A stretch of DNA of 64,000 nt from Tellurirhabdus bombi. GTDB lineage: Bacteria > Bacteroidota > Bacteroidia > Cytophagales > Spirosomataceae. Within the stretch, counting starts at the first letter, position 1. The number at the start of each line of letters is the position of its first letter. Positions 16,130-25,008 of the stretch are shown here, piece by piece. Under the pieces are notes generated by a model. That model had not been told where the DNA came from and ran no database searches. It worked only from the letters and a program-made list of their open reading frames with translations. The stretch covers positions 2,244,001 to 2,308,000 of the forward strand of contig NZ_CP090557.1 in the NCBI RefSeq assembly GCF_021484805.1, in the 5' to 3' direction. The position numbers and the translations under genes were made by a program.

Positions 16130-17083
16130 CTATCGATTGGTGATTTGTTTTACCCAACGACGTACGCCAGATGGGACCAGCGTGCGCATGATATTGCCCG
16201 GCAGATACAGCTTGTAGGCGTAGCCAATATGATTAATGGAGGTATTGAGATATTTACTCTTAACTTCCTGACCCGTAGCGATATTGGTTACTTTCTGAAT
16301 GGAGATGCGTTCGAGGGCCATATCGGTTAGCATCGGGCGGTAATAAGCACAGTCGGAAAAATAATAATGGTTGACTTGCGTATACCGGGTGCTACCTGCC
16401 TGCGTAATCGGCTCTCCGCCATGCAGCAGGTTGGCTGACCAGATCATAGCCTGGCCTTTTTTGAGATTTAATACGCGTTTCTCCAGCTTTTTCTTGGCTA
16501 CCAGCTCAGCAATAAAATCTTCATAACGAGCGTAATAACTAGCCAGCATCTCTTCCATCGACGTGCTAGCCGAGCCTTTTAAGCCCAATATAGACAGGTC
16601 GTAAAAAGGAAGTTTGTGGCTTTTGGGATAATAGTGAAGCGGCCCATTTCCGTCATGAATATCTTCCAAAGCAACCCAGACGCCGGCCAGAAACCGCTCC
16701 GGGATCGAGTTAAAATGGATGGAATCGCTGTGCGTGCGCTGCTGGCTGCCCGTACTGAAGTTGAGGGTTTGGAAAGGAACAGGCTGCCGACGGTAGAGCA
16801 TCGTCAATACCTGCATGACTTTCGGAGCCGACGCAATCTTTTTTACGGCTTCATTGTATTTCCAGGCGTCCTGCAAACGGTTGGTCCCATGATCCTGAAA
16901 AGTGGGTTTGAGGCTATCACGTACTTCTGTAAGGACCTTTTCGTCGATTTCAGGATCAATAACGACATAGCCATCTTCAGCATACTGTTGAAGCAGCACT
17001 TTGGTTTCCGGGCTGTAAGCTGATTCTTCCAGTTCCTGTAGAAAAAAAGGAGATTCGACCCAGGGCGTATTTAGAGGAGGCAT
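16130..17083 (-). CDS. Phytanoyl-CoA dioxygenase (PhyH) family protein
   Basis: The second Met (17083) gives 317 residues; an upstream in-frame start at 17116 would add 11 residues. The Fe(II)/2-oxoglutarate fold shows H-x-D in THSDSIHFNS and the distal His in NLLHGGEPI, followed by a basic R-x-T position (STRYTQ) that would hold 2-oxoglutarate. YGYVVIDPEIDE-like text marks the family N-terminus. It is probably a hydroxylase of a small molecule or glycan/lipid. Its place at the head of a GT14/GT2 operon suggests it acts on a sugar or lipid acceptor. Confidence 0.85.
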   Translation of the reverse strand: MPPLNTPWVESPFFLQELEESAYSPETKVLLQQYAEDGYVVIDPEIDEKVLTEVRDSLKPTFQDHGTNRLQDAWKYNEAVKKIASAPKVMQVLTMLYRRQPVPFQTLNFSTGSQQRTHSDSIHFNSIPERFLAGVWVALEDIHDGNGPLHYYPKSHKLPFYDLSILGLKGSASTSMEEMLASYYARYEDFIAELVAKKKLEKRVLNLKKGQAMIWSANLLHGGEPITQAGSTRYTQVNHYYFSDCAYYRPMLTDMALERISIQKVTNIATGQEVKSKYLNTSINHIGYAYKLYLPGNIMRTLVPSGVRRWVKQITNR

Positions 17084-17170
17084 AGCTAAAGTATTTAGGT
17101 TTCGATACTTTATCAATTGGCCTCAAAAAAGGTAAGTCGGATTTTGTAAAAATTTTCTGGATAATCGAAT

Positions 17171-17950
17171 TTATTTCGGAGCCATGCGGATGGCACCATC
17201 CAGCCGGATCACTTCGCCATTGAGCATTGGGTTTTCCACAATGGATTTTGCCAGCAGCGCATACTCCTGCGGGCGACCCAACCGCGACGGAAACGGCACC
17301 TGCTGGCCCAGCGAAAGGCGGGCTTCTTCGGGCAGACCCAGGAGGAGGGGAGTTTCAAACAGACCGGGTGCGATGGTCATAACCCGAATGCCCGTTCGGG
17401 CCAGATCCCGCGCAATGGGTAAAGTCATGCTCACAATACCGCCTTTTGACGCTGCATAAGCTACCTGACCAATCTGTCCGTCAAAAGCCGCAGCGGAAGC
17501 GGTATTGATAATGACACCGCGTTCTCCTTCGGTATTGGGCGTGTTCTTTTCCATCGCAAAAGCCGCCAGACGAATGACGTTGAAGGTGCCAATGAGGTTA
17601 ATTTTGATGGTTTTTTCGAAAGCCGCCAGGGAATGAGGTCCGTAAAGGCCATCTACCTTTCCAATGGTTTTCCTGGCTTCGGCAATACCGGCACAGTTGA
17701 CGGTGATCGATAAGTAACCAAATTCCTGCATGGCCAGATCAACGGCCGCCTGAACGTCGGTTTCGCTGGTAACGTCCGTACGAACAAACCGGACTTTGGG
17801 GCCTAACTCGGTAGCCAGCGCTTTTCCCCGTTCTTCGTTCAGGTCAACGATAACTACATTGGCACCTTGTTCGTGAAAAAGACGCACGGTGGCTTCGCCG
17901 AGACCAGAAGCTCCTCCGGTAATCAGGGCGGTAGCGTTTAAAAAATCCAT
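17171..17950 (-). CDS. SDR oxidoreductase, 3-hydroxyacyl-CoA dehydrogenase type II-like
   Basis: 259 residues of classic short-chain dehydrogenase. It has the NAD-binding [10 protein letters not shown] (about 10-19), NCAG (NAG-like, about 90) and the catalytic Ser in INTASAAAF with Y-x-x-x-K in VAYAASKGG. The sequence [20 protein letters not shown] and the end [10 protein letters not shown] match the HSD17B10/3-hydroxy-2-methylbutyryl-CoA group. It would oxidise 3-hydroxyacyl-CoA in fatty acid or isoleucine breakdown. It lies 12 bp after the HAD gene, probably one operon. Confidence 0.88.
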   Translation of the reverse strand: MDFLNATALITGGASGLGEATVRLFHEQGANVVIVDLNEERGKALATELGPKVRFVRTDVTSETDVQAAVDLAMQEFGYLSITVNCAGIAEARKTIGKVDGLYGPHSLAAFEKTIKINLIGTFNVIRLAAFAMEKNTPNTEGERGVIINTASAAAFDGQIGQVAYAASKGGIVSMTLPIARDLARTGIRVMTIAPGLFETPLLLGLPEEARLSLGQQVPFPSRLGRPQEYALLAKSIVENPMLNGEVIRLDGAIRMAPK

Positions 17951-17962
17951 CCGGTAAATGAT

Positions 17963-18655
17963 CTATAAAATGGCAATCAGTTCTTTCAAATGACTTATCT
18001 CATACGTTGGCTGCTCCGCTTCTACCGGAAGCTGCGCCGGATTATAGTAGACAACATCCATACCCGCCCGGATAGCGCCCAGCACATCCGCGTCGTAGTT
18101 ATCTCCAATCATCAGGCTTTCTCCAAGCGATGCCTCTGTCACGTTCAACGCAAATTCAAAAATAAGCGGATCCGGTTTTTTGGCATTGGCTTTCTGGTTG
18201 GTGATGATGTGCTCGAAATAGTCAGTAATGCCCGAGCTACTCATTTTGAGCGTCTGGATTTCATCGAAGCCATTGGTAATAATATGAAGGTGATAGCGGC
18301 CCTTTAAATGATCAAGCACGTCCATTGTCGATTCAATCAAGTGCGCTTTGCGGGGCAAGATGCTCAAGTACGACTCATTCAGGTCATCGCAGATGGAATA
18401 GTCACTAAGACTTAAGGCTTCAAAAACCATTTTAAACCGGCGCTGGCGGATATCGGCATGGGTTACGCGGTTGTTGTCAAATTCAGTCCACAAAAACCGG
18501 TTGATCTGCAAAAAATGCCGGCTAAAATCGTCCACCGATGCCACGCCGCAGTCGACAAGCCGAAATGATTCATAAATTTCTTGCAGCGTCTCTGTCGAGT
18601 TACGATCAAAGTCCCATAACGTATGGTCAAGGTCAAAAAACAGGTGTTTATACAT
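17963..18655 (-). CDS. yjjG: HAD-family hydrolase, YjjG-type pyrimidine nucleotidase
   Basis: 230 residues. All four HAD motifs are seen: FFDLDHTLWDFDRNS (D8, D10), IITNGF (about 136-141), K in NAKKPDP, and MIGDNYDADVLGA. The W-D-F after motif I and the overall length fit the YjjG/YfnB subgroup, which removes phosphate from non-canonical pyrimidine nucleotides and dUMP/dTMP. First gene of a two-gene operon with the SDR. Upstream is a 394-bp region shared with the divergent ECF sigma gene. Confidence 0.8.
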   Translation of the reverse strand: MYKHLFFDLDHTLWDFDRNSTETLQEIYESFRLVDCGVASVDDFSRHFLQINRFLWTEFDNNRVTHADIRQRRFKMVFEALSLSDYSICDDLNESYLSILPRKAHLIESTMDVLDHLKGRYHLHIITNGFDEIQTLKMSSSGITDYFEHIITNQKANAKKPDPLIFEFALNVTEASLGESLMIGDNYDADVLGAIRAGMDVVYYNPAQLPVEAEQPTYEISHLKELIAIL

Positions 18656-19049
18656 GTAAATTTTTGTAATACAATTTATAAAAATCAGTGACTTTATAAG
18701 CCAGTTGAACTCTTAGAACTAAAATGGCAGGAGGGAAGATTATTTTTTTTCTAATTATTTAAACCCTTAGCCTGGTTGTTGGGTCTGTTGTATAGTGCGT
18801 TAAAATTAAATACTATTTTTTCGTTGAATAAGTCAGTATGGGCCGGAACCTCGTTAAAAGTGATTTTCAATCGAAAAACAGTAAAAAAGTACACTGAGAG
18901 GTCAAAATCTTGCATAAAAATTTTCCTAGCCCTTGCAAAATATACCGAAAATATGTTATCTTTGAAGAAGAGTAATTCTCACTACAAAAAAAAACGGAGG
19001 CCATACACTATCGCAAGAACTCTCTACGTTACCTTAATATATTCTGAAA
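18656..19049. other. 394-bp AT-rich intergenic region between divergent genes
   Basis: It holds the sigma-factor promoter described separately, and no convincing gene. A 100-residue frame here (18776-19078) has no ATG near its start, overlaps the sigma gene and contains the promoter, so I treat it as non-coding. The remainder is AT-rich with several poly-T runs. Confidence 0.6.
18933..18964 (+). promoter_or_regulatory. Bacteroidota consensus promoter for the ECF sigma gene
   Basis: TTG at 18933-18935, 21-bp spacer, then TATCTTTG at 18957-18964, an exact TAnnTTTG -7 element. Transcription should start near 18970, giving an 80-nt leader before the ATG at 19050. Confidence 0.75.
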
Positions 19050-19649
19050 ATGGACAAATTGCAGGTAAGCGACAGTGAGCTTATATCCCTGTATATCCGT
19101 GGTAACGAAAAGGCCTTTGAAAAACTTGTTCAGCGCCATAAGTCTCGAGTGTATACGACTATCTATCTGATTGTTAAGGATCAGTATGTAGCCGAAGACC
19201 TAATGCAGGACACATTTATTAAGGCTGTGGAAACGCTCAAATCGGGCAAGTACAACGAAGAAGGAAAATTTCTACCCTGGGTCATACGGATTGCTCATAA
19301 CCTCGCTATCGATTATTTCAGAAGAGATAAACGCTACCCCAATGTAGTGTTCGAAGACGGGAGTAATGTGTTTAATACTCTTGAATTTGCGGAGGATTCC
19401 ATTGAGTCTTTGCAGATCCGGCAGGAAACACATGAGCACTTACGTGAACTGATTCAGCGGCTGCCCGAGCAGCAACGGCAGGTGTTGATTATGCGGCATT
19501 ACGAGGAAATGAGTTTCCAAGAAATTGCCGATGCAACCGGAGTCAGTATCAATACAGCATTGGGGAGAATGCGTTATGCTTTGATTAATTTGCGTAAGCA
19601 GCTAAGCAAACGTTCGCCCTATTATGATAAAAACTTTTACCAACGATGA
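19050..19649 (+). CDS. ECF-type RNA polymerase sigma factor (RpoE-like)
   Basis: 199 residues with both regions clear. Region 2 spans about 25-95: KAFEKLVQRHKSRVYTTIY, AEDLMQDTFIKA, and FLPWVIRIAHNLAIDYFRR. Region 4 spans about 135-185: LPEQQRQVLIMRHYEEMSFQEIADATGVSINTALGRMRYAL. Region 2.2 carries the classic D-L-x-Q-D-x-F core. In many Cytophagales a sigma gene of this sort lies just before nth, as here. It overlaps a 78-residue gene by 26 nt. Confidence 0.92.
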   Translation: MDKLQVSDSELISLYIRGNEKAFEKLVQRHKSRVYTTIYLIVKDQYVAEDLMQDTFIKAVETLKSGKYNEEGKFLPWVIRIAHNLAIDYFRRDKRYPNVVFEDGSNVFNTLEFAEDSIESLQIRQETHEHLRELIQRLPEQQRQVLIMRHYEEMSFQEIADATGVSINTALGRMRYALINLRKQLSKRSPYYDKNFYQR

Positions 19650-19860
19650 CGTAATCCGGTACGTCTATGAAGAAACGACCGTCGAAGAGAATTTTCTGAT
19701 CGAAGATGCTTTGATGGCTGAGCCGGATCTGATGGCTTTTTATCTGGATACTTTAGAGATAAAGCTCCTGATGAACAAAATTGAGCGACAGCCATCCGAC
19801 CGCTCCATTCAAAACATTTTGAATTACTCAAGTACGTATTCTGCAAACCCATCCGCCTGA
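19624..19860 (+). CDS. Small acidic protein overlapping the sigma factor gene
   Basis: 78 residues starting at an ATG inside the 3' end of the sigma gene (26-nt overlap, different frame). It is acidic in the first half (TVEENFLIEDALMAEPDL), ends in Ser/Asn-rich sequence, and has no TM. It looks like a small conserved partner, perhaps a soluble anti-sigma-like factor that starts with a helical E/D-rich N-terminus as in Bacteroidota anti-sigma proteins. The overlap supports translational coupling; the role is inferred. Confidence 0.65.
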   Translation: MIKTFTNDDVIRYVYEETTVEENFLIEDALMAEPDLMAFYLDTLEIKLLMNKIERQPSDRSIQNILNYSSTYSANPSA

Positions 19861-19895
19861 GGTCAAGAGGCTGTGATGGGTTTCTTGTTTCCAGA

Positions 19896-19959
19896 CGTCT
19901 GTGTTAGTGACAGCCCTGCCTGACAAAAAATCAGGCCAGGGGAATCGCTGACACAGACG
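19896..19959 (+). other. Long stem-loop between the small ORF and nth
   Basis: Outer arms CGTCTGTGTTAGTG (19896-19909) and CGCTGACACAGACG (19946-19959) pair over 14 bp with two G-U pairs. An inner GCCTGA / TCAGGC stem closes on an A-rich loop. There is no T-run, so it is not a clean terminator. It may be an mRNA processing or stability element. Confidence 0.5.
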
Positions 19960-19979
19960 CCAGAAATTATATTTGCGCC

Positions 19980-20663
19980 ATGCAAAAGAAAGAGCGCTTT
20001 CGTCTGTTCCTGGAATACTTCACAACCCATTTTCCCGAGCCTAAAACCGAACTGCATTTCAGCAATCCGTATGAACTGCTGGTGGCGGTTATTTTGTCGG
20101 CCCAGTGTACGGATAAGCGGATCAACCAGATTTCACCGGCGCTGTTCGAACGATTTCCCGAACCAGAATCGCTGGCCGCCGCTTCTGTAGAAGAAGTGTT
20201 TTCGTACATTCGGAGCGTTTCTTACCCGAATAACAAAGCCAAACACTTGGTTGGTATGGCAAAGATCCTGACGGAAGAATTTGGGGGAGAAGTACCTGCT
20301 CGAGCGGAGGATTTGCAAAAAATGCCGGGTGTTGGCCGAAAAACGGCCAATGTCATCACATCAATTGTCTACAACCAGCCGACAATGGCTGTCGATACGC
20401 ACGTTTTTCGGGTGTCGCATCGATTGGGGCTAGTGCCTAAAACGGCCACAACACCCTTGGCTGTTGAGAAAGGGCTAATGAAATATACTCCCATTGAGTA
20501 CGTCCCGAAAGCACACCATTGGCTGATTCTGCACGGACGTTACATCTGTATCGCCCGCTCGCCTAAATGCAACCAGTGTCCCTTGACGCATTTCTGCCAG
20601 TACTACGAGAGCATTGGTAAAGCGGCAAAGTTACAGAGCAAGCAAGTAGCTGGTACTCCATAA
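19980..20663 (+). CDS. nth: Endonuclease III
   Basis: 227 residues, standard length. The helix-hairpin-helix is MPGVGRKTANVI (about 109-120) with the catalytic Lys in LSAQCTDKRIN and the Asp in VDTHVFRVSHRLGL. The C-terminal 4Fe-4S cluster has the C-x6-C-x2-C-x5-C spacing in CIARSPKCNQCPLTHFC. It excises oxidised pyrimidines and cuts the abasic site in base excision repair. The -7-like TATATTTG at 19968-19975 lies only a few bases before the ATG. Confidence 0.95.
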   Translation: MQKKERFRLFLEYFTTHFPEPKTELHFSNPYELLVAVILSAQCTDKRINQISPALFERFPEPESLAAASVEEVFSYIRSVSYPNNKAKHLVGMAKILTEEFGGEVPARAEDLQKMPGVGRKTANVITSIVYNQPTMAVDTHVFRVSHRLGLVPKTATTPLAVEKGLMKYTPIEYVPKAHHWLILHGRYICIARSPKCNQCPLTHFCQYYESIGKAAKLQSKQVAGTP

Positions 20664-20677
20664 CCTTGCCTTTTTAA

Positions 20678-21097
20678 TTAGAACTGCTCAATGCCGGCAA
20701 AGAAAAAGTCACCTTCGATTTTCGCGTTTTCGTCTGAGTCAGAACCGTGAATGGCATTTGATTCAATTGATTTCGCAAATAATTTACGAATGGTTCCTTC
20801 GGCAGCCTGGGCTGGGTTCGTTGCCCCGATCAGGGTCCGGAAGTCAGCTACGGCATTGTCTTTTTCCAGAATCATTGGGACAATGGGGCCTGAAGACATA
20901 TACTTGCACAGGTCATTGTAAAAAGGACGCTCTTGGTGAACAGCGTAAAACTGACCAGCCTGGGCAGGTGTCAGGTGGACTTTTTTAATGGCAACAACCC
21001 GAAATCCGGCTTCTTCAATAAGTTTGATAATAGCTCCGGTATGGCCTTCTGCAACGGCATCAGGCTTAATCATTGTGTACGTGCGATTTGTGGTCAT
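20678..21097 (-). CDS. ndk: Nucleoside diphosphate kinase
   Basis: The ATG at 21097 gives 139 residues; an earlier start would add five. It has [10 protein letters not shown] (Lys) at the N-terminus, [29 protein letters not shown] and the catalytic His in NAIHGSDS. The sequence is complete and normal. It moves the gamma-phosphate between NTPs and NDPs through a phospho-His intermediate. Convergent with nth, with 14 bp between stops. Confidence 0.95.
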   Translation of the reverse strand: MTTNRTYTMIKPDAVAEGHTGAIIKLIEEAGFRVVAIKKVHLTPAQAGQFYAVHQERPFYNDLCKYMSSGPIVPMILEKDNAVADFRTLIGATNPAQAAEGTIRKLFAKSIESNAIHGSDSDENAKIEGDFFFAGIEQF

Positions 21098-21246
21098 TCT
21101 GTAAATAGGCAAATATGGATAGGACTGCGTATCCTATGCGCGAAATTAAAGACTTTCTGTTATAAAGCCCATAAAATCAATGTTATTTAACCGGGGAGAA
21201 GGCGTAGTGTACGGTTGCGTAAAGTAACTTTACGGAAAAATCTTCG

Positions 21247-21254
21247 TACTTTTG
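21247..21254 (+). promoter_or_regulatory. -7 element candidate for nrnA
   Basis: TACTTTTG at 21247-21254 matches TAnnTTTG exactly, 45 bp before the nrnA ATG. No good TTG lies at the usual distance, so the -33 part is weak. Confidence 0.4.
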
Positions 21255-21298
21255 ACGATTGAAGCCAGCGGTAAGCGAACCGGGTTATTATTTTGAAA

Positions 21299-22315
21299 AT
21301 GCAAGATATTGAGGCGATCCGCGACTTAGTTCAGAAGCCGCAGACAATTTTTATTACAACGCACCAAAATCCCGATGCCGATGCCCTTGGCTCGTCGCTG
21401 GGACTGGCGGGTTATCTGAAAAAGAAAGGCCATCGGGTAACCGTTGTGACTCCAACCGATTATCCAGATAACCTGAAATGGATGAGCGGTAACGATGAAG
21501 TTATTGCATTTGAAGAAAAAAGCCGGGTAGCCGTCACGCGTTTAATCGCGGAGGCCGACGTTATTTTCTGCCTGGATTTTTCTGCACTAAGCCGGATCCG
21601 GGATATGGAGCCGCTGGTACGGCAGGCTAGGGCGCGGAAGGTCATTATTGATCACCACCTGGAACCCGAAGGTTTTGCCGACTTCATGTACTGGGATTCC
21701 AAAGCGGCGGCAACGGCTGAATTAATCTACCGCCTAATAGATCAACTGGGCGATGCAGATCTGGTTGATATTCCCATGGCCGAATGCCTCTATGCGGGTA
21801 TCATGACCGATACGGGCTCGTTCCGGCACGCCAGCACAACGGGCGACGTACACCGGGTAGCAGCAGCGCTGCTGGATACGGGCATTGAGGTAAATCCCAT
21901 CCATCGCCGCATTTACGACAATGTCTCAATTGATAAACTGCGTTTCCTAGGGTACATCCTGAACGAAAAACTGGTAGTATTACCTCAATACAAAGCAGCT
22001 TACATCACCATTACCGCAGATGAATTAAAGCGATTCCGCTCGAAAGCTGGTGACACGGAAGGGATGGTTAACTATGCCTTGTCGGTAGAAGGAGTGGTAA
22101 TGGCTGCCATTCTGATTGATCGGGGTGATGAAATTAAGATGTCCTTGCGGTCTGTCGGTGACTTTTCGGTGCGTGAGCTGGCTTGCCGCCATTTTGAAGG
22201 GGGAGGCCATAAAAATGCTTCTGGTGGCCGCACCAAAATGACGCTGAAAGAAACCGAAGCAAAACTCCTTGAAGTCCTTCCTCTTTATCAGGAACAATTA
22301 CTCGAAACTGTATAA
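21299..22315 (+). CDS. nrnA: DHH/DHHA1 phosphoesterase, NrnA-type oligoribonuclease/pAp phosphatase
   Basis: ATG at 21299 is preferred to a TTG at 21293; 338 residues. The DHH domain has NPDADALGSS (metal site), CLDFS, IDHH and GIMTDTGSFRH. The DHHA1 domain ends with GGGHKNASGGRT. It degrades nano-RNA and short oligonucleotides and dephosphorylates 3'-phosphoadenosine 5'-phosphate. Soluble, cytosolic. It is followed 45 bp later by an FKBP gene on the same strand. Confidence 0.93.
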   Translation: MQDIEAIRDLVQKPQTIFITTHQNPDADALGSSLGLAGYLKKKGHRVTVVTPTDYPDNLKWMSGNDEVIAFEEKSRVAVTRLIAEADVIFCLDFSALSRIRDMEPLVRQARARKVIIDHHLEPEGFADFMYWDSKAAATAELIYRLIDQLGDADLVDIPMAECLYAGIMTDTGSFRHASTTGDVHRVAAALLDTGIEVNPIHRRIYDNVSIDKLRFLGYILNEKLVVLPQYKAAYITITADELKRFRSKAGDTEGMVNYALSVEGVVMAAILIDRGDEIKMSLRSVGDFSVRELACRHFEGGGHKNASGGRTKMTLKETEAKLLEVLPLYQEQLLETV

Positions 22316-22360
22316 AATAACCATCTAACATACGGGATCTAACCCGTCATTTTTTCTTTT

Positions 22361-23275
22361 ATGAATCTGAAATCGATTGCCAAACTGAGTTTACTAGGGA
22401 TAGGGACTGTGCTGGTAGCTTGTAATCAAAACCGTGTGCAGGTTTCTGAAACAGGTTTGAAATATCAAATACACGAAGACGACGAGGATACCCGGAAAGC
22501 CAAAGTGGGTGATGTAATGTCTATTCACCTGAAACTGAAAAACAGCACGGATTCCGTTTTGCGGGATACGCAAAAAGAAGGAACGCCGATGAAACTGATC
22601 CTTCAGGTAGCTCCGTTCAAAGGAAGTTTCGAAGAAGGTTTGGCGATGCTGAGCAAAAACGACAGCGCGACCTTTTACGTTAACTCGGACTCCTTGTTCT
22701 CTAAATCAATGCAGGCACCGCCTCCAGGCATTGCCAAAGGATCAGATATCGCCTTTACAGTAAAAGTGGTTGACGTTCAGTCAGAAGAAGAATTTACGAA
22801 GGCCCAGGCTGCCCAGCAGGAAAAACAAAAAGGCGTTGATGACAAAATCATCACGGACTACGTAGCCAAAAACAAACTGGCAACGAAGAAAACGGCTTTG
22901 GGTGTATATTACGTTGTAAACCAGGCTGGTAGCGGAGCTAACGCCGCCAAAGGCGATGTCGTAAAAGTGAAATACACAGGTAAACTGTTGGACGGCAAAG
23001 TGTTCGATAGCTCAAATAACAACCCGCAGTCGGCAGCCGGGGTTGATTTCCCCTTAGGAGCTGGCATGGCCATTCCAGGCTGGGAAGAAGGTTTGACGCA
23101 GTTTAGCAAAGGCGGTAAAGGTACCATTATCATTCCTTCGCCACTGGCGTACGGTGACAAAGGTGCGGGTGGCGTTATTCCACCCAATGCCGTGATCATG
23201 TTTGATGTCGAAGTTGTTGACGTGAAGAAAGGCGCAGCGGCCCAGGCTCCGGGTATGGCTCCAGGCGGTAGATAA
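22361..23275 (+). CDS. FKBP-type peptidyl-prolyl isomerase lipoprotein (two FKBP modules)
   Basis: 304 residues. The lipobox is LVAC at about Cys21. Residues 35-145 form a first FKBP-like module that has lost much of the active site; residues 170-290 are a canonical FKBP domain with V-K-V-K-Y-T-G-K-L-L-D-G-K-V-F-D-S and IPGWEEGLTQFSKGGKG, ending with IPPNAVIMFDVEVVDV. It should speed proline isomerisation of exported proteins in the periplasm. Similar genes follow at 23366 and 27322. Confidence 0.92.
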   Translation: MNLKSIAKLSLLGIGTVLVACNQNRVQVSETGLKYQIHEDDEDTRKAKVGDVMSIHLKLKNSTDSVLRDTQKEGTPMKLILQVAPFKGSFEEGLAMLSKNDSATFYVNSDSLFSKSMQAPPPGIAKGSDIAFTVKVVDVQSEEEFTKAQAAQQEKQKGVDDKIITDYVAKNKLATKKTALGVYYVVNQAGSGANAAKGDVVKVKYTGKLLDGKVFDSSNNNPQSAAGVDFPLGAGMAIPGWEEGLTQFSKGGKGTIIIPSPLAYGDKGAGGVIPPNAVIMFDVEVVDVKKGAAAQAPGMAPGGR

Positions 23276-23293
23276 TTCTAGAATTGATCCCTG

Positions 23294-23328
23294 CGAACCC
23301 GATACGATTGACGTGTCGGGTTCGTTGT
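23294..23328 (+). terminator. Stem-loop terminator after the first FKBP gene
   Basis: 13-bp stem (CGAACCCGATACG / CGTGTCGGGTTCG, one G-U) with a 5-nt loop, followed by TTGTT. The T-run is weak. Confidence 0.55.
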
Positions 23329-23365
23329 TATAAGAGATACGGAATACTTATTCTTTCTAAATGCT

Positions 23366-24283
23366 ATGAACGGATTATGGAAACAAGGTACTGTAGTCGC
23401 CATGTTTGCTTTGGCAGCCATGCAGATCTCTTGTCAGCCGGATGCAGGGGAAGCATACAACAGTCGCAAGCTCCGCGAAAACAGAGCCGACATTGAAGCT
23501 TATATAAACGACCAAAAACTGCAGACCCAGCAGACGGCAAGTGGACTTTACTATACCATAACGCAGGCTAATGCGAATGGACAGGTGCCCAAAGTTGGTG
23601 ATCAGGTTCAGTTTCTGTACGTGAAAAGTCGCCTGGATGGTGTCGTTGTGGATAGTTCCGTGACTACCACCCCGGGAACAATTATCAGCAACGATTATTT
23701 TTACTACCGGACAGGAGGTGCAAACCAGCCTTATCCAATCGGGTTGTACGAGGGTTTGTTGATGCTGAAAGAAGGGGAGCGGGCTACCCTGCTAATGCCC
23801 TTTAATTTGCAGAACCAGAACCAGGGCAATCTACTTTTGCCCGCATTTTCGCCCGCTCGTTACGATGTGCGCGTAATAAACGTGCGGACAGAAGACGAGC
23901 AGATTAACGATTACGTAACGGCTCAGAAATTGACAAACGTTGAAAAAACCAGTACGGGTTTGCGGGTGGCAATGACAAAAACGTATCCTGATTCGGCGCA
24001 AGTAAAAACCGGTCAGACGGTATATGTAAAATATACGGGTCGTTTGTTGAATGGTACCCAGTTTGATTCAAATACAGCAGGTACATACTCTTTCAAAGTA
24101 GGTGAAGGCCAAGTTATTAAGGCTTGGGAAGAAGCCATTGTTAAAATGAAAGAAGGGGAGAAAGCGATTTGGGTTCTTCCTTCGGCTATCGGTTACGGAG
24201 AAGTAGGAAGTAGCAACGGTCCCGTCCCCATTCCAACGTATTCGCCTCTGGCTTTCGACGTTGAAGTAGTGAGGGCGCAGTAA
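23366..24283 (+). CDS. FKBP-type peptidyl-prolyl isomerase lipoprotein (second of the tandem)
   Basis: 305 residues. The lipobox lies near MQISC (Cys22). An N-terminal FKBP-like module (about 45-165) is degenerate; the C-terminal one (about 195-305) has VKYTGRLLNGTQFDSN and VIKAWEEAIVKMKEGEKA. The catalytic face of the C-terminal domain is largely kept, but the IPGW pocket reads IKAWE. Close paralogue of the preceding gene and of the one at 27322. Confidence 0.9.
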   Translation: MNGLWKQGTVVAMFALAAMQISCQPDAGEAYNSRKLRENRADIEAYINDQKLQTQQTASGLYYTITQANANGQVPKVGDQVQFLYVKSRLDGVVVDSSVTTTPGTIISNDYFYYRTGGANQPYPIGLYEGLLMLKEGERATLLMPFNLQNQNQGNLLLPAFSPARYDVRVINVRTEDEQINDYVTAQKLTNVEKTSTGLRVAMTKTYPDSAQVKTGQTVYVKYTGRLLNGTQFDSNTAGTYSFKVGEGQVIKAWEEAIVKMKEGEKAIWVLPSAIGYGEVGSSNGPVPIPTYSPLAFDVEVVRAQ

Positions 24284-24303
24284 AATAAATGAGAATCTTT
24301 TTG

Positions 24304-24334
24304 AAAAGCCGCTCAATTTGTGCGGCTTTTTTCA
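24304..24334 (+). terminator. Intrinsic terminator after second FKBP gene
   Basis: AAAAGCCGC, 9-nt loop, GCGGCTTTTTT and T-run. Confidence 0.8.
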
Positions 24335-24358
24335 TTTTTGTAGAAAACTCAAACCCAC

Positions 24359-24937
24359 ATGACACTTTGTTTTGCTACCAATAACCGCCATAAATTAGAA
24401 GAGATAAGTGCTTTGCTAGGCGATAATTTCACCTTGAAAACCCTGAAAGAGATTGGCTGCGCCGAAGAAATACCTGAAACCCGCGATACGATTGCCGGGA
24501 ATGCCAATCAAAAAGCGGAATATATCTGGGAAAACTACCAGGTTTCCTGTTTTGCCGATGACACAGGTCTGGAAGTAGATGCGTTGAATGGCGAACCTGG
24601 TGTTTATTCTGCCCGATATGCCGGTGAGGAACGAAGCGCCGCAGCAAATATGAAACGGCTACTTGCCAATCTCGAAGGAAAAAAGAACCGCCAGGCGCAG
24701 TTTCGAACCGTAATTACATTAGCCCTCGATGGTGTTTACCACGACTTTGAAGGCATCGTCAGAGGCGAAATTCTGACGGAGCCAAGAGGAACTGGTGGGT
24801 TTGGTTACGATCCGCTTTTCCAACCCCTCGGCTACGACCGTACGTTTGCAGAAATGCCAATGGATGAGAAGGGAACGATTAGCCACCGAGGAATTGCTTT
24901 TGCAAAGCTCATCGCCTTTTTGAAAAGCAGCGCGTAA
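24359..24937 (+). CDS. rdgB: Non-canonical purine NTP pyrophosphatase (HAM1/RdgB)
   Basis: 192 residues, the family's length. It starts with [13 protein letters not shown] (substrate loop) and has [32 protein letters not shown] and the SHRGIAF end motif. It hydrolyses dITP, XTP and ITP to the monophosphate and keeps deaminated purines out of DNA. Cytosolic. Confidence 0.95.
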   Translation: MTLCFATNNRHKLEEISALLGDNFTLKTLKEIGCAEEIPETRDTIAGNANQKAEYIWENYQVSCFADDTGLEVDALNGEPGVYSARYAGEERSAAANMKRLLANLEGKKNRQAQFRTVITLALDGVYHDFEGIVRGEILTEPRGTGGFGYDPLFQPLGYDRTFAEMPMDEKGTISHRGIAFAKLIAFLKSSA

Positions 24938-24952
24938 ACCGCTCGAAAAGTG

Positions 24953-24990
24953 CACAAAAAAACCTCCGTTCTCAACGGAGGTTTTTTTGT
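24953..24990. terminator. Bidirectional intrinsic terminator
   Basis: A-tract, AACCTCCGTT, CTC loop, AACGGAGGTT, T-tract between rdgB and the convergent PpiD-like gene. Confidence 0.9.
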
Positions 24991-25008
24991 GTCGCTAGAC
25001 TAAAACGA

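Noticed and set aside
13910-17083. Treating the GT14/GT2 operon as part of the capsule locus
   Set aside because: It is 30 kb away, on its own, and includes a dioxygenase rather than polymer genes.
18776-19078. 100-codon frame before the sigma gene
   Set aside because: It has no ATG start, contains the consensus promoter and overlaps the sigma gene in another frame.
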